From: CAYPXJ01 sp964414595
GTDB lineage: Bacteria > Pseudomonadota > Alphaproteobacteria > Rickettsiales > CAIJLX01
Direction: 5' to 3'
Assembly: GCA_964414595.1 (NCBI GenBank)
Contig: CAYPXJ010000057.1
Coordinates: forward strand, 1-8,201
Length of the DNA stretch: 8,201 bases
Shown: piece after piece, positions 1 to 5,733 of the stretch
Position numbering within the stretch: position 1 is the first letter of the stretch
How the letters are laid out: each line of letters opens with the position of its first letter
Notes under the pieces: generated by a model
Seen by the model: the letters and a program-made list of their open reading frames with translations, nothing else
Database searches by the model: none
Told to the model about the DNA's origin: nothing
Program-made: the position numbers and the translations under genes

Positions 1-144
1 GTCCGTCACACTGGCTTCTTTCGTGATATCAAGACCGAAAGATTTTGTTTCTGTTACCAGAATTTCTTTAATGCCCGCGCCCTGCAACGCTTCTTTAACG
101 TCATCAAGCTTGAAAGGTTTTATAATTGCTTCAACTTTTTTCAT
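1..144 (-). CDS. PII family nitrogen regulatory protein (GlnB/GlnK-like), N-terminal 48 residues, runs off left edge
   Basis: The reading frame starts at ATG 144-142 and is open to base 1, giving 48 residues. It begins MKKVEAIIKPFKLDDVKEAL, which is the classical start of trimeric PII proteins. These cytosolic sensors read 2-oxoglutarate and ATP/ADP and control glutamine synthetase, its modifying enzymes or the AmtB ammonium channel. Residues 29-37 (ILVTETKSFG region) also fit beta-strand 2 and the entry to the T-loop. After Gly37 the sequence departs from the family: the usual GRQKGHTE stretch is replaced by GLDITKEASVTD. Arg38 and Gln39, which in canonical PII contact nucleotide phosphate and the Mg-2-oxoglutarate complex, are Leu and Asp. 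The uridylylation site Tyr51 would lie beyond the edge. I do not assign glnB or glnK because the diagnostic part is missing or altered. No strong Shine-Dalgarno precedes the ATG. The gene is divergent from the M23 gene, 27 bases away. Confidence 0.85.
   Translation of the reverse strand, partial: MKKVEAIIKPFKLDDVKEALQGAGIKEILVTETKSFGLDITKEASVTD
121..126 (+). promoter_or_regulatory. Candidate -10 box for the M23-bactofilin operon
   Basis: A perfect TATAAT lies on the plus strand 45 bases before the M23 start codon, inside the PII coding region. Start of transcription would fall near base 133, leaving a leader of about 39 bases. No good -35 hexamer sits at 16-18 bases upstream, so the site is weakly supported. 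A second possible -10, TAGAAT at 153-158, also lacks a good -35. Confidence 0.25.
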
Positions 145-153
145 AGTCGAAGT

Positions 154-182
154 AGAATAAGATATCTCTTTATGCGACACAA
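154..182 (-). promoter_or_regulatory. Candidate promoter for the PII gene
   Basis: On the minus strand TTGTGT (182-177) is followed after 17 bases by TATTCT (159-154). Both hexamers match the sigma-70 consensus at 4 of 6 positions. Transcription would begin around base 147, only a few bases before the ATG at 144, giving a near-leaderless message. That fits the lack of a Shine-Dalgarno sequence there. The -35 lies inside the start of the divergent M23 gene. This rests on motif and spacing only. Confidence 0.25.
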
Positions 183-1299
183 GTTGGCAAAGCTTAATCG
201 GTTCTTTTTTCGCGATAAGAAAATCCTTATCGTGACGGATCACCGTATTGTTAATATCCCGCTTAGCGGCAGATTGCAGAAATTGCTGCTGCTGGTGGTC
301 GGTGTTATGCTGACATGGGCTTCTTATTCCAGCGGACGCTATGTGGCTTACCGCGAGCTGGTAGCGGAGAAAGAGCGGCAAGTGCTGCAAACGGCCAACG
401 CGAATGAAGAATTAAAAGCGCTCTACGCATCGCTGCAGACAGATTTGATTCAGCTATATGGCTATTTAGATATGATGGGCGCGCAGGTGCCAGAAGCCAA
501 AACGCCAACACCCAATGCAAAAGCGCGAAAACCCATCGCGAAGCCTACTGTAAAAACGCAGCCTGCACCGGAAGCCAAAACGCAAGTGCCTGTATCGGAA
601 ATTGTGATTCCGGAAGCTTCCAAACATGCAGTAGCCCAGCAGACGCAAGATATAGTACGGCAAGTGGATGGAAAACTAGGCGCAACTATTCAGAAATTTG
701 AAAGCACCATAGCCGCAACAGGCCTTAAGCTTTCTGAACTCCTGAAAGAAGATCCGATTCAGTTTAACAGAAGCGCGAAATTACCGATGGGTGGGCCGCT
801 CATTCCTGCGGCGGCGCCTTCTAATCCTACCAGTGCACAGAATTTGGCTTACGAATTTGCTTACCTGCTCAAATTGCACTCGGTGGCAAATTCAATGCCA
901 CTTGAGCTTCCTCTCAAAAATCCGAAACTTTCCAGCTATTTCGGCATGCGTATTGACCCCTTTACCCGGCGTTGGGCGGCGCACTATGGTTTGGATATTT
1001 ATGGTGCTTATCGCACCAATGTATTCGCCACGGCGCCCGGCATTGTGCGTCGGGCGGGGCGTTGGGGATCCTATGGCAAAATGGTGGAAATCGCGCATGG
1101 TTATGGCGTCACCACGCGCTATGGACATATGGATAGGGTGGTGGTCGAAGTTGGCGATATTGTGGACGTAGGGCAGCCGATTGGTGTACAAGGGAATACA
1201 GGGAGAAGCGCAAGCGACCATTTGCATTACGAAGTGCGTTTCCGTGATGAGCCAATGGATCCACTACAATTTATATGGGCAGGGGGGCATGATATTTAA
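172..1299 (+). CDS. Membrane-anchored M23 family metallopeptidase (peptidoglycan endopeptidase, bactofilin-associated type)
   Basis: The 375-residue product is a zinc endopeptidase of the lysostaphin/LytM (M23) fold, expected to cut peptide cross-links in peptidoglycan from the periplasmic side of the inner membrane. Residues 1-35 are basic and presumably cytoplasmic. Residues about 36-57 form one membrane segment. Residues 60-105 look like a coiled coil, and 108-147 are a Pro/Ala/Lys-rich linker. The peptidase domain covers about 247-368. Its zinc and catalytic residues are present: HYGLD (His271, Asp275), YGHM (His319) and HLHYE (His350, His352), with the usual SYFGMR and GNTGRS landmarks, so it should be active. 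The N-terminal pattern (FFFRDKKILIVTDHR, then a membrane helix) is typical of alphaproteobacterial M23 proteins encoded next to bactofilins. The bactofilin start overlaps its last 11 bases. The ATG at 172 was chosen because the N-terminus then fits the family. No clear Shine-Dalgarno precedes it. Confidence 0.93.
   Translation: MRHKLAKLNRFFFRDKKILIVTDHRIVNIPLSGRLQKLLLLVVGVMLTWASYSSGRYVAYRELVAEKERQVLQTANANEELKALYASLQTDLIQLYGYLDMMGAQVPEAKTPTPNAKARKPIAKPTVKTQPAPEAKTQVPVSEIVIPEASKHAVAQQTQDIVRQVDGKLGATIQKFESTIAATGLKLSELLKEDPIQFNRSAKLPMGGPLIPAAAPSNPTSAQNLAYEFAYLLKLHSVANSMPLELPLKNPKLSSYFGMRIDPFTRRWAAHYGLDIYGAYRTNVFATAPGIVRRAGRWGSYGKMVEIAHGYGVTTRYGHMDRVVVEVGDIVDVGQPIGVQGNTGRSASDHLHYEVRFRDEPMDPLQFIWAGGHDI
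1281..1287 (+). promoter_or_regulatory. Ribosome binding site deciding the bactofilin start
   Basis: AGGGGGG stands just before the ATG at 1289, inside the last codons of the M23 gene. The spacing to the ATG is short, but a ribosome ending at the UAA at 1297-1299 could restart here. This supports ATG 1289 over the in-frame ATG at 1181, which would add 36 residues unlike any bactofilin leader. Confidence 0.55.
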
Positions 1300-1753
1300 G
1301 CCGAAATCAGATAAGCCGGGTGAAAGTAATTACCGCGCGGAAGCTGGTATCCCTTCTATTATTGCCGGGGATATGAGCATTCTTGGTAACCTCATCAGCG
1401 AGGGGGCAATCGAAATCGCGGGGCGTATCGAAGGCAATATCAAGTGCGGCAGCCTCAATGTATTTAAGGACGCTATTATTAAAGGCGATGTGATTGCGCG
1501 CTCCGTGAAAATCAATGGTGAAGTCAACGGCGTGGTGAAGGCTAAAAATGTGATTGTGGCTGAGTTCGGTAAAGTTCACGGACATATCATTTACGAAACC
1601 ATTACCATTTCTGAAGGCGCAACAATTTTTGGTCAGATGAAGCAAATCGAACGCAATGAATTGCACCAGGGCGATCATCGTCGCGTTACGGACGCTGTGG
1701 CCTCTAAAATAAAGCTGATGCACCAGCAAAACGACGATTCAAATCAAGAATAG
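1289..1753 (+). CDS. Bactofilin (polymer-forming cytoskeletal protein)
   Basis: The product is 154 residues, a usual length for the family. Bactofilins are nucleotide-independent bacterial cytoskeletal proteins that polymerise end to end through a right-handed beta-helix and form membrane-bound sheets or filaments. Residues about 22-118 show the expected run of short beta repeats with Gly and Val/Ile at regular intervals (SIIAGDMSILGNL, GRIEGNIKCGSLNV, GEVNGVVKAKNVIV, GKVHGHIIYETITI). Flanking tails are polar. The N-terminus MIFKPKSDK has a hydrophobic residue followed by lysines, like the short membrane-targeting peptide described for alphaproteobacterial BacA. The gene overlaps the upstream M23 gene by 11 bases, so the two are probably translationally coupled. 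This pairing is known in stalked and budding alphaproteobacteria, where the bactofilin positions the peptidase. A frame extending upstream to 1181 exists, but its extra residues do not resemble the family. Confidence 0.93.
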   Translation: MIFKPKSDKPGESNYRAEAGIPSIIAGDMSILGNLISEGAIEIAGRIEGNIKCGSLNVFKDAIIKGDVIARSVKINGEVNGVVKAKNVIVAEFGKVHGHIIYETITISEGATIFGQMKQIERNELHQGDHRRVTDAVASKIKLMHQQNDDSNQE

Positions 1754-1775
1754 CTATAAATAGATGCCAAAAGAA

Positions 1776-1798
1776 AAGGGGCGCTTTTCGCGCCCCTT
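1776..1798. terminator. Bidirectional intrinsic terminator between convergent genes
   Basis: A 9-base-pair perfect stem, AAGGGGCGC paired with GCGCCCCTT, encloses the 5-base loop TTTTC. On the minus strand the stem is followed by TTCTTTT, a good U-tract for the phasin gene ending at 1821. On the plus strand the hairpin starts 22 bases after the bactofilin stop, but only CCTTG follows it, so termination in that direction is likely weaker. Confidence 0.85.
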
Positions 1799-1820
1799 CC
1801 TTGACGTTAGGAACTTAAAA

Positions 1821-2870
1821 CTATTTTGAAGCCTTTTTGGCCGCGCGGTCCATCGCGCCGGCAAATTGCTCCTGAATGGGGTCCAGTACGCGAGTATATT
1901 CACTGAAAAGTTCTGCCATACGCAGCGAATTGTTGAAAAGCTGATCGCAGCTTTTACGAATCAATTCATTTTGCAGATTCCAGATATCGCTTGCCGAACG
2001 GCACTTCATGAAATTTTCAAACGCACGGGTTTGCTCGGAAAGCAGTTTGTTAGATTGGTCGTTCAGCTCTTGGCTGATATCGCGGGAAATATCGGCAGCC
2101 AGATCGCCAGATTCGGTGATGGCTTGCAGGGTTTCCTCGTTTTCATCCATAAGAGATTCCAGAGCTTCGCTGGCTTTTGCAATAGCTTGCTGTGCTTGCT
2201 CGGCGGATTCGTCGAACGCTTCAAAAAACTGATCTTGCAAAACATTCGCTTGTTCTTCCGATGCGGAGAAAGCTTCATCAATATTTTTGCGCAGCTCATT
2301 TAGGGCATTTTCAAACATTTCATTAGCTGCGGAGTCTTCCAGGAATTTCCACGCCAGCGTGCTGGACTCGGCTTCCTCTGATTTTTCTTTACGGATTTGC
2401 TGCGGCAGAGGCTTGTAACCCGTTGTTTGTGTGCGGCCAAAATTAGGCTTTTTGGTTTTTGGTGCTTGTGGGGCCGCTTTCTTTTCTTGCTTTGCTTCGG
2501 CTTTTTCCTGTTTGGCTTCAGCCTTTTGTGGCGCTGCCTTTTGCGGTGCAGCCGCCTTAGCGTTAGCTTGCTGCGCTTTATCAATTACCGCTGGTAATTT
2601 GAGCTGTTTTTGCTGTTGTTGCTTTGCTGCTGTGTAATTTGCTGCCGCCGCCGAAGGCGCGGCCGGGGCCTGGCTTGCTTTTTGTGGCGCTACAAAGCTG
2701 GCGCTTGCCGCCGTAACATTAGAAGAAAGGGGGGCAGAGGAAATGGGGGCTGAGGTAGCTTGCACAGCTTTTTGGGGTGCCTGCGTTACTGCTAGTGCAG
2801 CCTGCGCTACCTGACTTTGTTCGGAGGATTGAGACGCTTGCGTTTCATTTTTTTGAATAGTTTGATTCAT
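1821..2870 (-). CDS. Phasin family protein with a long low-complexity N-terminal half
   Basis: The start is ATG 2870-2868, because a perfect AGGAGG sits 6 bases upstream. An in-frame ATG at 2897 has no such site. The 349-residue product has two parts. Residues 1-165 are low-complexity, rich in Ala, Gln, Pro, Ser and Lys, with APQK units and a tandem KAEAKQE repeat (116-129). Residues about 175-345 are almost entirely amphipathic helix and resemble Phasin_2 (PF09361): acidic in the first part, then RAFENFMKCRSASDIWNLQ and FSEYTRVLDPIQEQF near the end, followed by the basic tail RAAKKASK. Phasins coat polyhydroxyalkanoate granules in the cytoplasm. Typical ones have about 120-190 residues, so this one is roughly twice as long because of the N-terminal half. 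No signal peptide or membrane segment is seen. Whether it binds granules or the Lys/Ala-rich part binds another polymer such as DNA cannot be decided here. No PHA synthase, depolymerase or phaR gene is present in the window. Confidence 0.78.
   Translation of the reverse strand: MNQTIQKNETQASQSSEQSQVAQAALAVTQAPQKAVQATSAPISSAPLSSNVTAASASFVAPQKASQAPAAPSAAAANYTAAKQQQQKQLKLPAVIDKAQQANAKAAAPQKAAPQKAEAKQEKAEAKQEKKAAPQAPKTKKPNFGRTQTTGYKPLPQQIRKEKSEEAESSTLAWKFLEDSAANEMFENALNELRKNIDEAFSASEEQANVLQDQFFEAFDESAEQAQQAIAKASEALESLMDENEETLQAITESGDLAADISRDISQELNDQSNKLLSEQTRAFENFMKCRSASDIWNLQNELIRKSCDQLFNNSLRMAELFSEYTRVLDPIQEQFAGAMDRAAKKASK
2484..2525 (-). repeat. Two tandem 21-base units in the phasin gene
   Basis: Positions 2505-2525 and 2484-2504 each encode KAEAKQE. 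The two DNA copies differ at a few, mostly silent, positions, so the duplication is not very recent. It is flanked by APQK repeats in the same low-complexity stretch. Confidence 0.7.
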
Positions 2871-2876
2871 TAATAT

Positions 2877-2882
2877 CCTCCT
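2877..2882 (-). promoter_or_regulatory. Strong Shine-Dalgarno of the phasin gene
   Basis: The minus strand reads AGGAGG here, with 6 bases (ATATTA) before ATG 2870. It is the best ribosome binding site in the window. It fixes the start and suggests high translation, as expected for an abundant granule-coat protein. Confidence 0.85.
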
Positions 2883-2909
2883 AGTTTTTTTCATCAACTA
2901 AACCTTTGG

Positions 2910-2922
2910 TTGCATTTCGCAA
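2910..2922 (-). promoter_or_regulatory. Inverted repeat TTGC-N5-GCAA in the phasin leader
   Basis: The plus strand reads TTGCATTTCGCAA, an imperfect-centre dyad with 4-base arms. A second dyad, TTTCG-N6-CGAAA, overlaps it at about 2915-2930. Such TGC/GCA dyads could be operator half-sites for a repressor of the phasin gene or small leader hairpins. Short dyads also arise by chance, so support is modest. Confidence 0.3.
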
Positions 2923-2945
2923 ATACGAAAGCAGCCGAGGAATGT

Positions 2946-2954
2946 TGCGCTGCA
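2946..2954 (-). promoter_or_regulatory. Possible PhaR-type operator (TGC-N3-GCA) downstream of the phasin promoter
   Basis: The site reads TGCGCTGCA on the plus strand and TGCAGCGCA on the minus strand, matching TGC-N3-GCA. PhaR repressors of alphaproteobacteria control phasin genes and are reported to bind TGC-rich palindromes, as I recall of the CTGC-N3-GCAG kind. Here the outer C and G of that form are not kept. It lies about 22-30 bases after the predicted transcription start, a position where a bound protein would block elongation. The link to PhaR is inference. Confidence 0.3.
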
Positions 2955-2982
2955 CAATGGGTAAAACCTCTAGTTCGCGCGG

Positions 2983-3011
2983 AGTTTAGACCTGAGATTT
3001 TTGAAAGTCAA
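2983..3011 (-). promoter_or_regulatory. Likely sigma-70 promoter of the phasin gene
   Basis: On the minus strand TTGACT (3011-3006, 5 of 6 to consensus) is followed after exactly 17 bases by TAAACT (2988-2983, 4 of 6). It sits 7 bases after the addB stop codon. Transcription would begin near 2976, leaving a leader of about 105 bases before ATG 2870. I saw no clear terminator between addB and this point, so readthrough from addB may add to phasin expression. Confidence 0.5.
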
Positions 3012-3018
3012 TAACCGA

Positions 3019-5733
3019 CTAAGCTGCCCGTAGCGCATCAATACGAAAGAGATGGGCGTAGGCTTTTTCACTCTCATAAGCTGCATGAAAAGACCATGGA
3101 TATTCATAAGGTTGCGATGCGTAGTGGCGCAATAGCCGCACTGTTTGATCAAAAAATAAGGGGGCTTGTTTCTGGTAGAGATCGGGGTAAGGCACGATCT
3201 TTGAACCGCTGCCATGCAGTGAAATTTTCCAGTAGCCCAATGTAATGGGGTTTTTTGTATAAGGTTCGTAAACCCAACCCAGCACCATCGGCTGAACAGC
3301 CTTACCCTTTTCTATATCTTTGTCGGTAGGAGGCTCTCCCGTTTTGTAATCAAATATGAAGGTTTGGCTTGATTGCCATTCGATGCGATCGATGCGCCCG
3401 CTTAATGTATAAGTGGCCTGATCAATTTCTATATTACGACGGTATGTTTGCTCGGCCTGAATTTCTTGGCAATCGGCACGGCGTTGTTCGTCATCCAGAA
3501 TAAAATTATCTAACGCGAATTGCAGCTTTAGTTGCCACCAATAGCTGAAAAGGGAGGATGTCATCTGCTCTCGCGATAGCACACTATTTAGAGCCTTATC
3601 TTTTGCATCAGCCGAGGAGAGGGACATGTTTCTCGCCTGGGTGTATTCTTCCAACATATTATGTGCAGCGCTGCCAAGATGGGCGTTGTTTAAGGGAGCA
3701 TCTACAGGTTCCAGAGGCCTTAATTTCAAAATCTGTTCTGCATAATATTTATACGGATTATTAAGCAGGCTTTGCAGCGAAGACGCAGATAATTCGCGCG
3801 GGCGGATTTCAGCAGGCGGGTTTGGATACGTAAACGGGGATGCTGGTTGTGGCGCGCTTGGAGAAAATAAGGAAAGCGCTAAAGGTTTAAGATCAATTTT
3901 TGTAACCCGCGTTTCAAGAACCGACTCCAAGCGATGCAACCAAGTGGAGTGAGGCGTTACTTTATTGCCCGAAGTTTTTACCGAGGTAATTAATAAATGA
4001 GGTGAGTGTAGTAATTGCAGAAAATCATGCGCCTGCAAGGATTCATGTGCATGAATCGGCGGTAGTTCAAGCAACTCGCGCATGGCAGGACGAATCCATG
4101 GATGGGAAGCGCGCTGTGGCCATTCAGCTTCATTAAAACGCGGGATGATAACGTAGTCGTATTGCGTTAACCGCGCTTCCTGTGAGGGGAGGATAGTAAC
4201 CAGCGGCGCCCGCTGTGTTTTTTGATATATTGAGGTGTGTTCCAGCCATTGATTAAATATTTCCAGATATTCCGAGCCGCGCAGTTCCAGCAAAATAGTG
4301 GGAAGATTGGGTATAAGAAGATCCTTTTCCGCCAGCCTATATTCCGGCGCATACTTGGCCAAATTTTGTGCGGCACGCATATGTATATGCAACCATTCCT
4401 GAAGTGTGTGCTTGCGGTTTGCCGCAAAAGCTTCCTGCAAATCTTTTACGGCGGCGAGAAAAGTTTCCAAACCTTGCAATAAAGCTGGTTCTTTCTGCGC
4501 AACGTAATGGTGCAAATTTTCGGCATTATCGTAATGGCGAACACCGCGCAATATACGGATATCCATATTTGCCGCCCACGTACCGCTATCTTCTACAGGT
4601 TTGCAAAAAGGATGGTGGAGTAGGGTAATAATGGAGGTGGGAATAAATTGGTGATCGATTGCATCCAGTATGGCGTGGAGAAAACTACCGACCTGATGTT
4701 CAGCAAGTGTATCATTCATGGTGGATCTCGCGGGAATACCCAGTATCTCAAAATGCAGTTTGAGCAGATGGGCTAAGCGGCGATCCGATGTCACGATAGC
4801 GGTAAGGCCCGGCTTGGTTGCGAACATGTGATGCACATGTCCTGCGATAATAGAAGCTTCTTCTGCGGGGTGCTCTGCTTCTGAGTAATAAATGTGATCC
4901 GCAGGTATTTTTTGCGAAGACCAGGGGTTTATCACCGTAGAAGCATCTGCTTTTAAGCAAGGCCAGGGAGCGGCTATCGGGGCAGTTCGATGGTGGTGAA
5001 AATAAGGTAAGGATGTTGCATCACCATAGCCTGGAAGAATAACTTCGCCATCGGGCAAAGCTGCGATCGTTTGCAACAACATGCGCGTTGTCGGCACGGA
5101 ACCAACAGAACCTGCTGCTACGAGAGAAAATTTAGGGGGCGATTTTTTCCAATACGCGGCGGCGCGTTGAAGCTGATGACTGCGATAATATTCAAGGGTT
5201 TGCTGACCCGTTTGCTTGAGATGGTTTGGCCAGCTTTCTGCAATTTTGCAAAGAAAGGAAAGCGTTTGTTCCTCATGCTGTGCAAGCTCAAGGGGAATAA
5301 GTTTTTGAAAATGCTGAAAGGGAATATTTTCACGCGTACACTCATTGAAAAGTTGGTTGAGCGTTTTTGCGAGCGTAAAAATATGGCTTAAACGCATGTC
5401 TGGATTTTCGGTCCGTATATGCTCAGCCAGCGCTAGCGTTTGCGAAAATCCCTGTAGCGGCTTTGGGTTTGATTCAAGGCATATTTCTGGTGCGAGCTGG
5501 GGTAACCAAGCCTCAATTTGTCCAATCGGAAAAATGCGCGGTAGCAAAATAGACTCTTTGTCAGAAACGCGTAACAACGTTTCTTCGAGATGGCGACAAC
5601 TACGTTGGTTGGGAAGAAAGAGGGCCGTTTGTGCTAATGCTAGGGGATCGGGAAATTTATGCAGCAAACCCTTCGCCAGTGTTTCAATAAAAGGCAGCGA
5701 ATCCGGAATAAAATAAAAATGAGGCGCGGACAT
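3019..5733 (-). CDS. addB: Double-strand break repair protein AddB (alphaproteobacterial type)
   Basis: The 904-residue protein is the AddB subunit of the AddAB helicase-nuclease, which resects double-strand DNA breaks for RecA-mediated recombination, working with the AddA helicase. The start fits the family (FYFIPDSLPFIETLAKGLL, then ALFLPNQRSCRHLEETLL). Other landmarks are LLPRIFPIG (63-71), AAGSVGSVPTT (206-216), the inactivated helicase-like core with AIVTSDRRLAHLL (312-324), and VIIPRFNEAEWP (528-539) with SLQAHDFLQLL (565-575). The C-terminal PD-(D/E)XK nuclease has His691 in GSAAHNMLEEY, Asp782 in GRIDR and Asp795/Lys797 in DYKTG, so it should cut DNA. There is no N-terminal Walker A, and the cysteines that hold the iron-sulfur cluster in Bacillus AddB are absent (NNPYKYYAEQIL where a Cys is expected). 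Both traits suit the alphaproteobacterial form, though it is a little shorter than the usual 1000 or so residues. ATG 5733 shares one base with the uvrA stop. No addA lies downstream. Confidence 0.9.
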   Translation of the reverse strand: MSAPHFYFIPDSLPFIETLAKGLLHKFPDPLALAQTALFLPNQRSCRHLEETLLRVSDKESILLPRIFPIGQIEAWLPQLAPEICLESNPKPLQGFSQTLALAEHIRTENPDMRLSHIFTLAKTLNQLFNECTRENIPFQHFQKLIPLELAQHEEQTLSFLCKIAESWPNHLKQTGQQTLEYYRSHQLQRAAAYWKKSPPKFSLVAAGSVGSVPTTRMLLQTIAALPDGEVILPGYGDATSLPYFHHHRTAPIAAPWPCLKADASTVINPWSSQKIPADHIYYSEAEHPAEEASIIAGHVHHMFATKPGLTAIVTSDRRLAHLLKLHFEILGIPARSTMNDTLAEHQVGSFLHAILDAIDHQFIPTSIITLLHHPFCKPVEDSGTWAANMDIRILRGVRHYDNAENLHHYVAQKEPALLQGLETFLAAVKDLQEAFAANRKHTLQEWLHIHMRAAQNLAKYAPEYRLAEKDLLIPNLPTILLELRGSEYLEIFNQWLEHTSIYQKTQRAPLVTILPSQEARLTQYDYVIIPRFNEAEWPQRASHPWIRPAMRELLELPPIHAHESLQAHDFLQLLHSPHLLITSVKTSGNKVTPHSTWLHRLESVLETRVTKIDLKPLALSLFSPSAPQPASPFTYPNPPAEIRPRELSASSLQSLLNNPYKYYAEQILKLRPLEPVDAPLNNAHLGSAAHNMLEEYTQARNMSLSSADAKDKALNSVLSREQMTSSLFSYWWQLKLQFALDNFILDDEQRRADCQEIQAEQTYRRNIEIDQATYTLSGRIDRIEWQSSQTFIFDYKTGEPPTDKDIEKGKAVQPMVLGWVYEPYTKNPITLGYWKISLHGSGSKIVPYPDLYQKQAPLFFDQTVRLLRHYASQPYEYPWSFHAAYESEKAYAHLFRIDALRAA

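Noticed and set aside
791..1171. Open frame of 126 codons in another plus-strand phase inside the M23 gene
   Set aside because: The M23 frame carries all the family motifs over this stretch. The alternative product is Trp/Met/Arg-rich with no known pattern, so it is a shadow.
1181..1288. Longer bactofilin start at ATG 1181
   Set aside because: It would lie inside the conserved M23 catalytic domain coding region, and the added 36 residues do not look like a bactofilin N-terminus. ATG 1289 has an adjacent purine-rich site and gives a normal length.
1307..1729. Open frame of 140 codons antisense to the bactofilin gene
   Set aside because: It mirrors the conserved bactofilin frame, has no recognisable protein pattern and no ribosome binding site of note.
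1776..1798. Hairpin considered as an attachment site or small RNA
   Set aside because: Perfect stem, small loop, U-tract on the minus strand and position between convergent stops are fully explained by a terminator.
2397..2637. Plus-strand frames rich in Phe, Cys, Leu and Ala that look like membrane proteins
   Set aside because: They are the complement of the Lys/Ala/Gln-rich repeat block of the phasin gene. Antisense of Lys/Glu-rich coding yields Phe/Leu-rich frames by composition alone.
2871..2897. Longer phasin start at ATG 2897 adding MMKKTRRIL
   Set aside because: The sequence between 2897 and 2870 contains the AGGAGG that serves ATG 2870. The extra residues are simply the ribosome binding region read in frame, and no such site precedes 2897.
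2970..3215. Small minus-strand frame of 81 codons spanning the addB 3' end and the following gap
   Set aside because: It overlaps the conserved AddB C-terminus out of frame and crosses the phasin promoter. Nothing in its product is recognisable.
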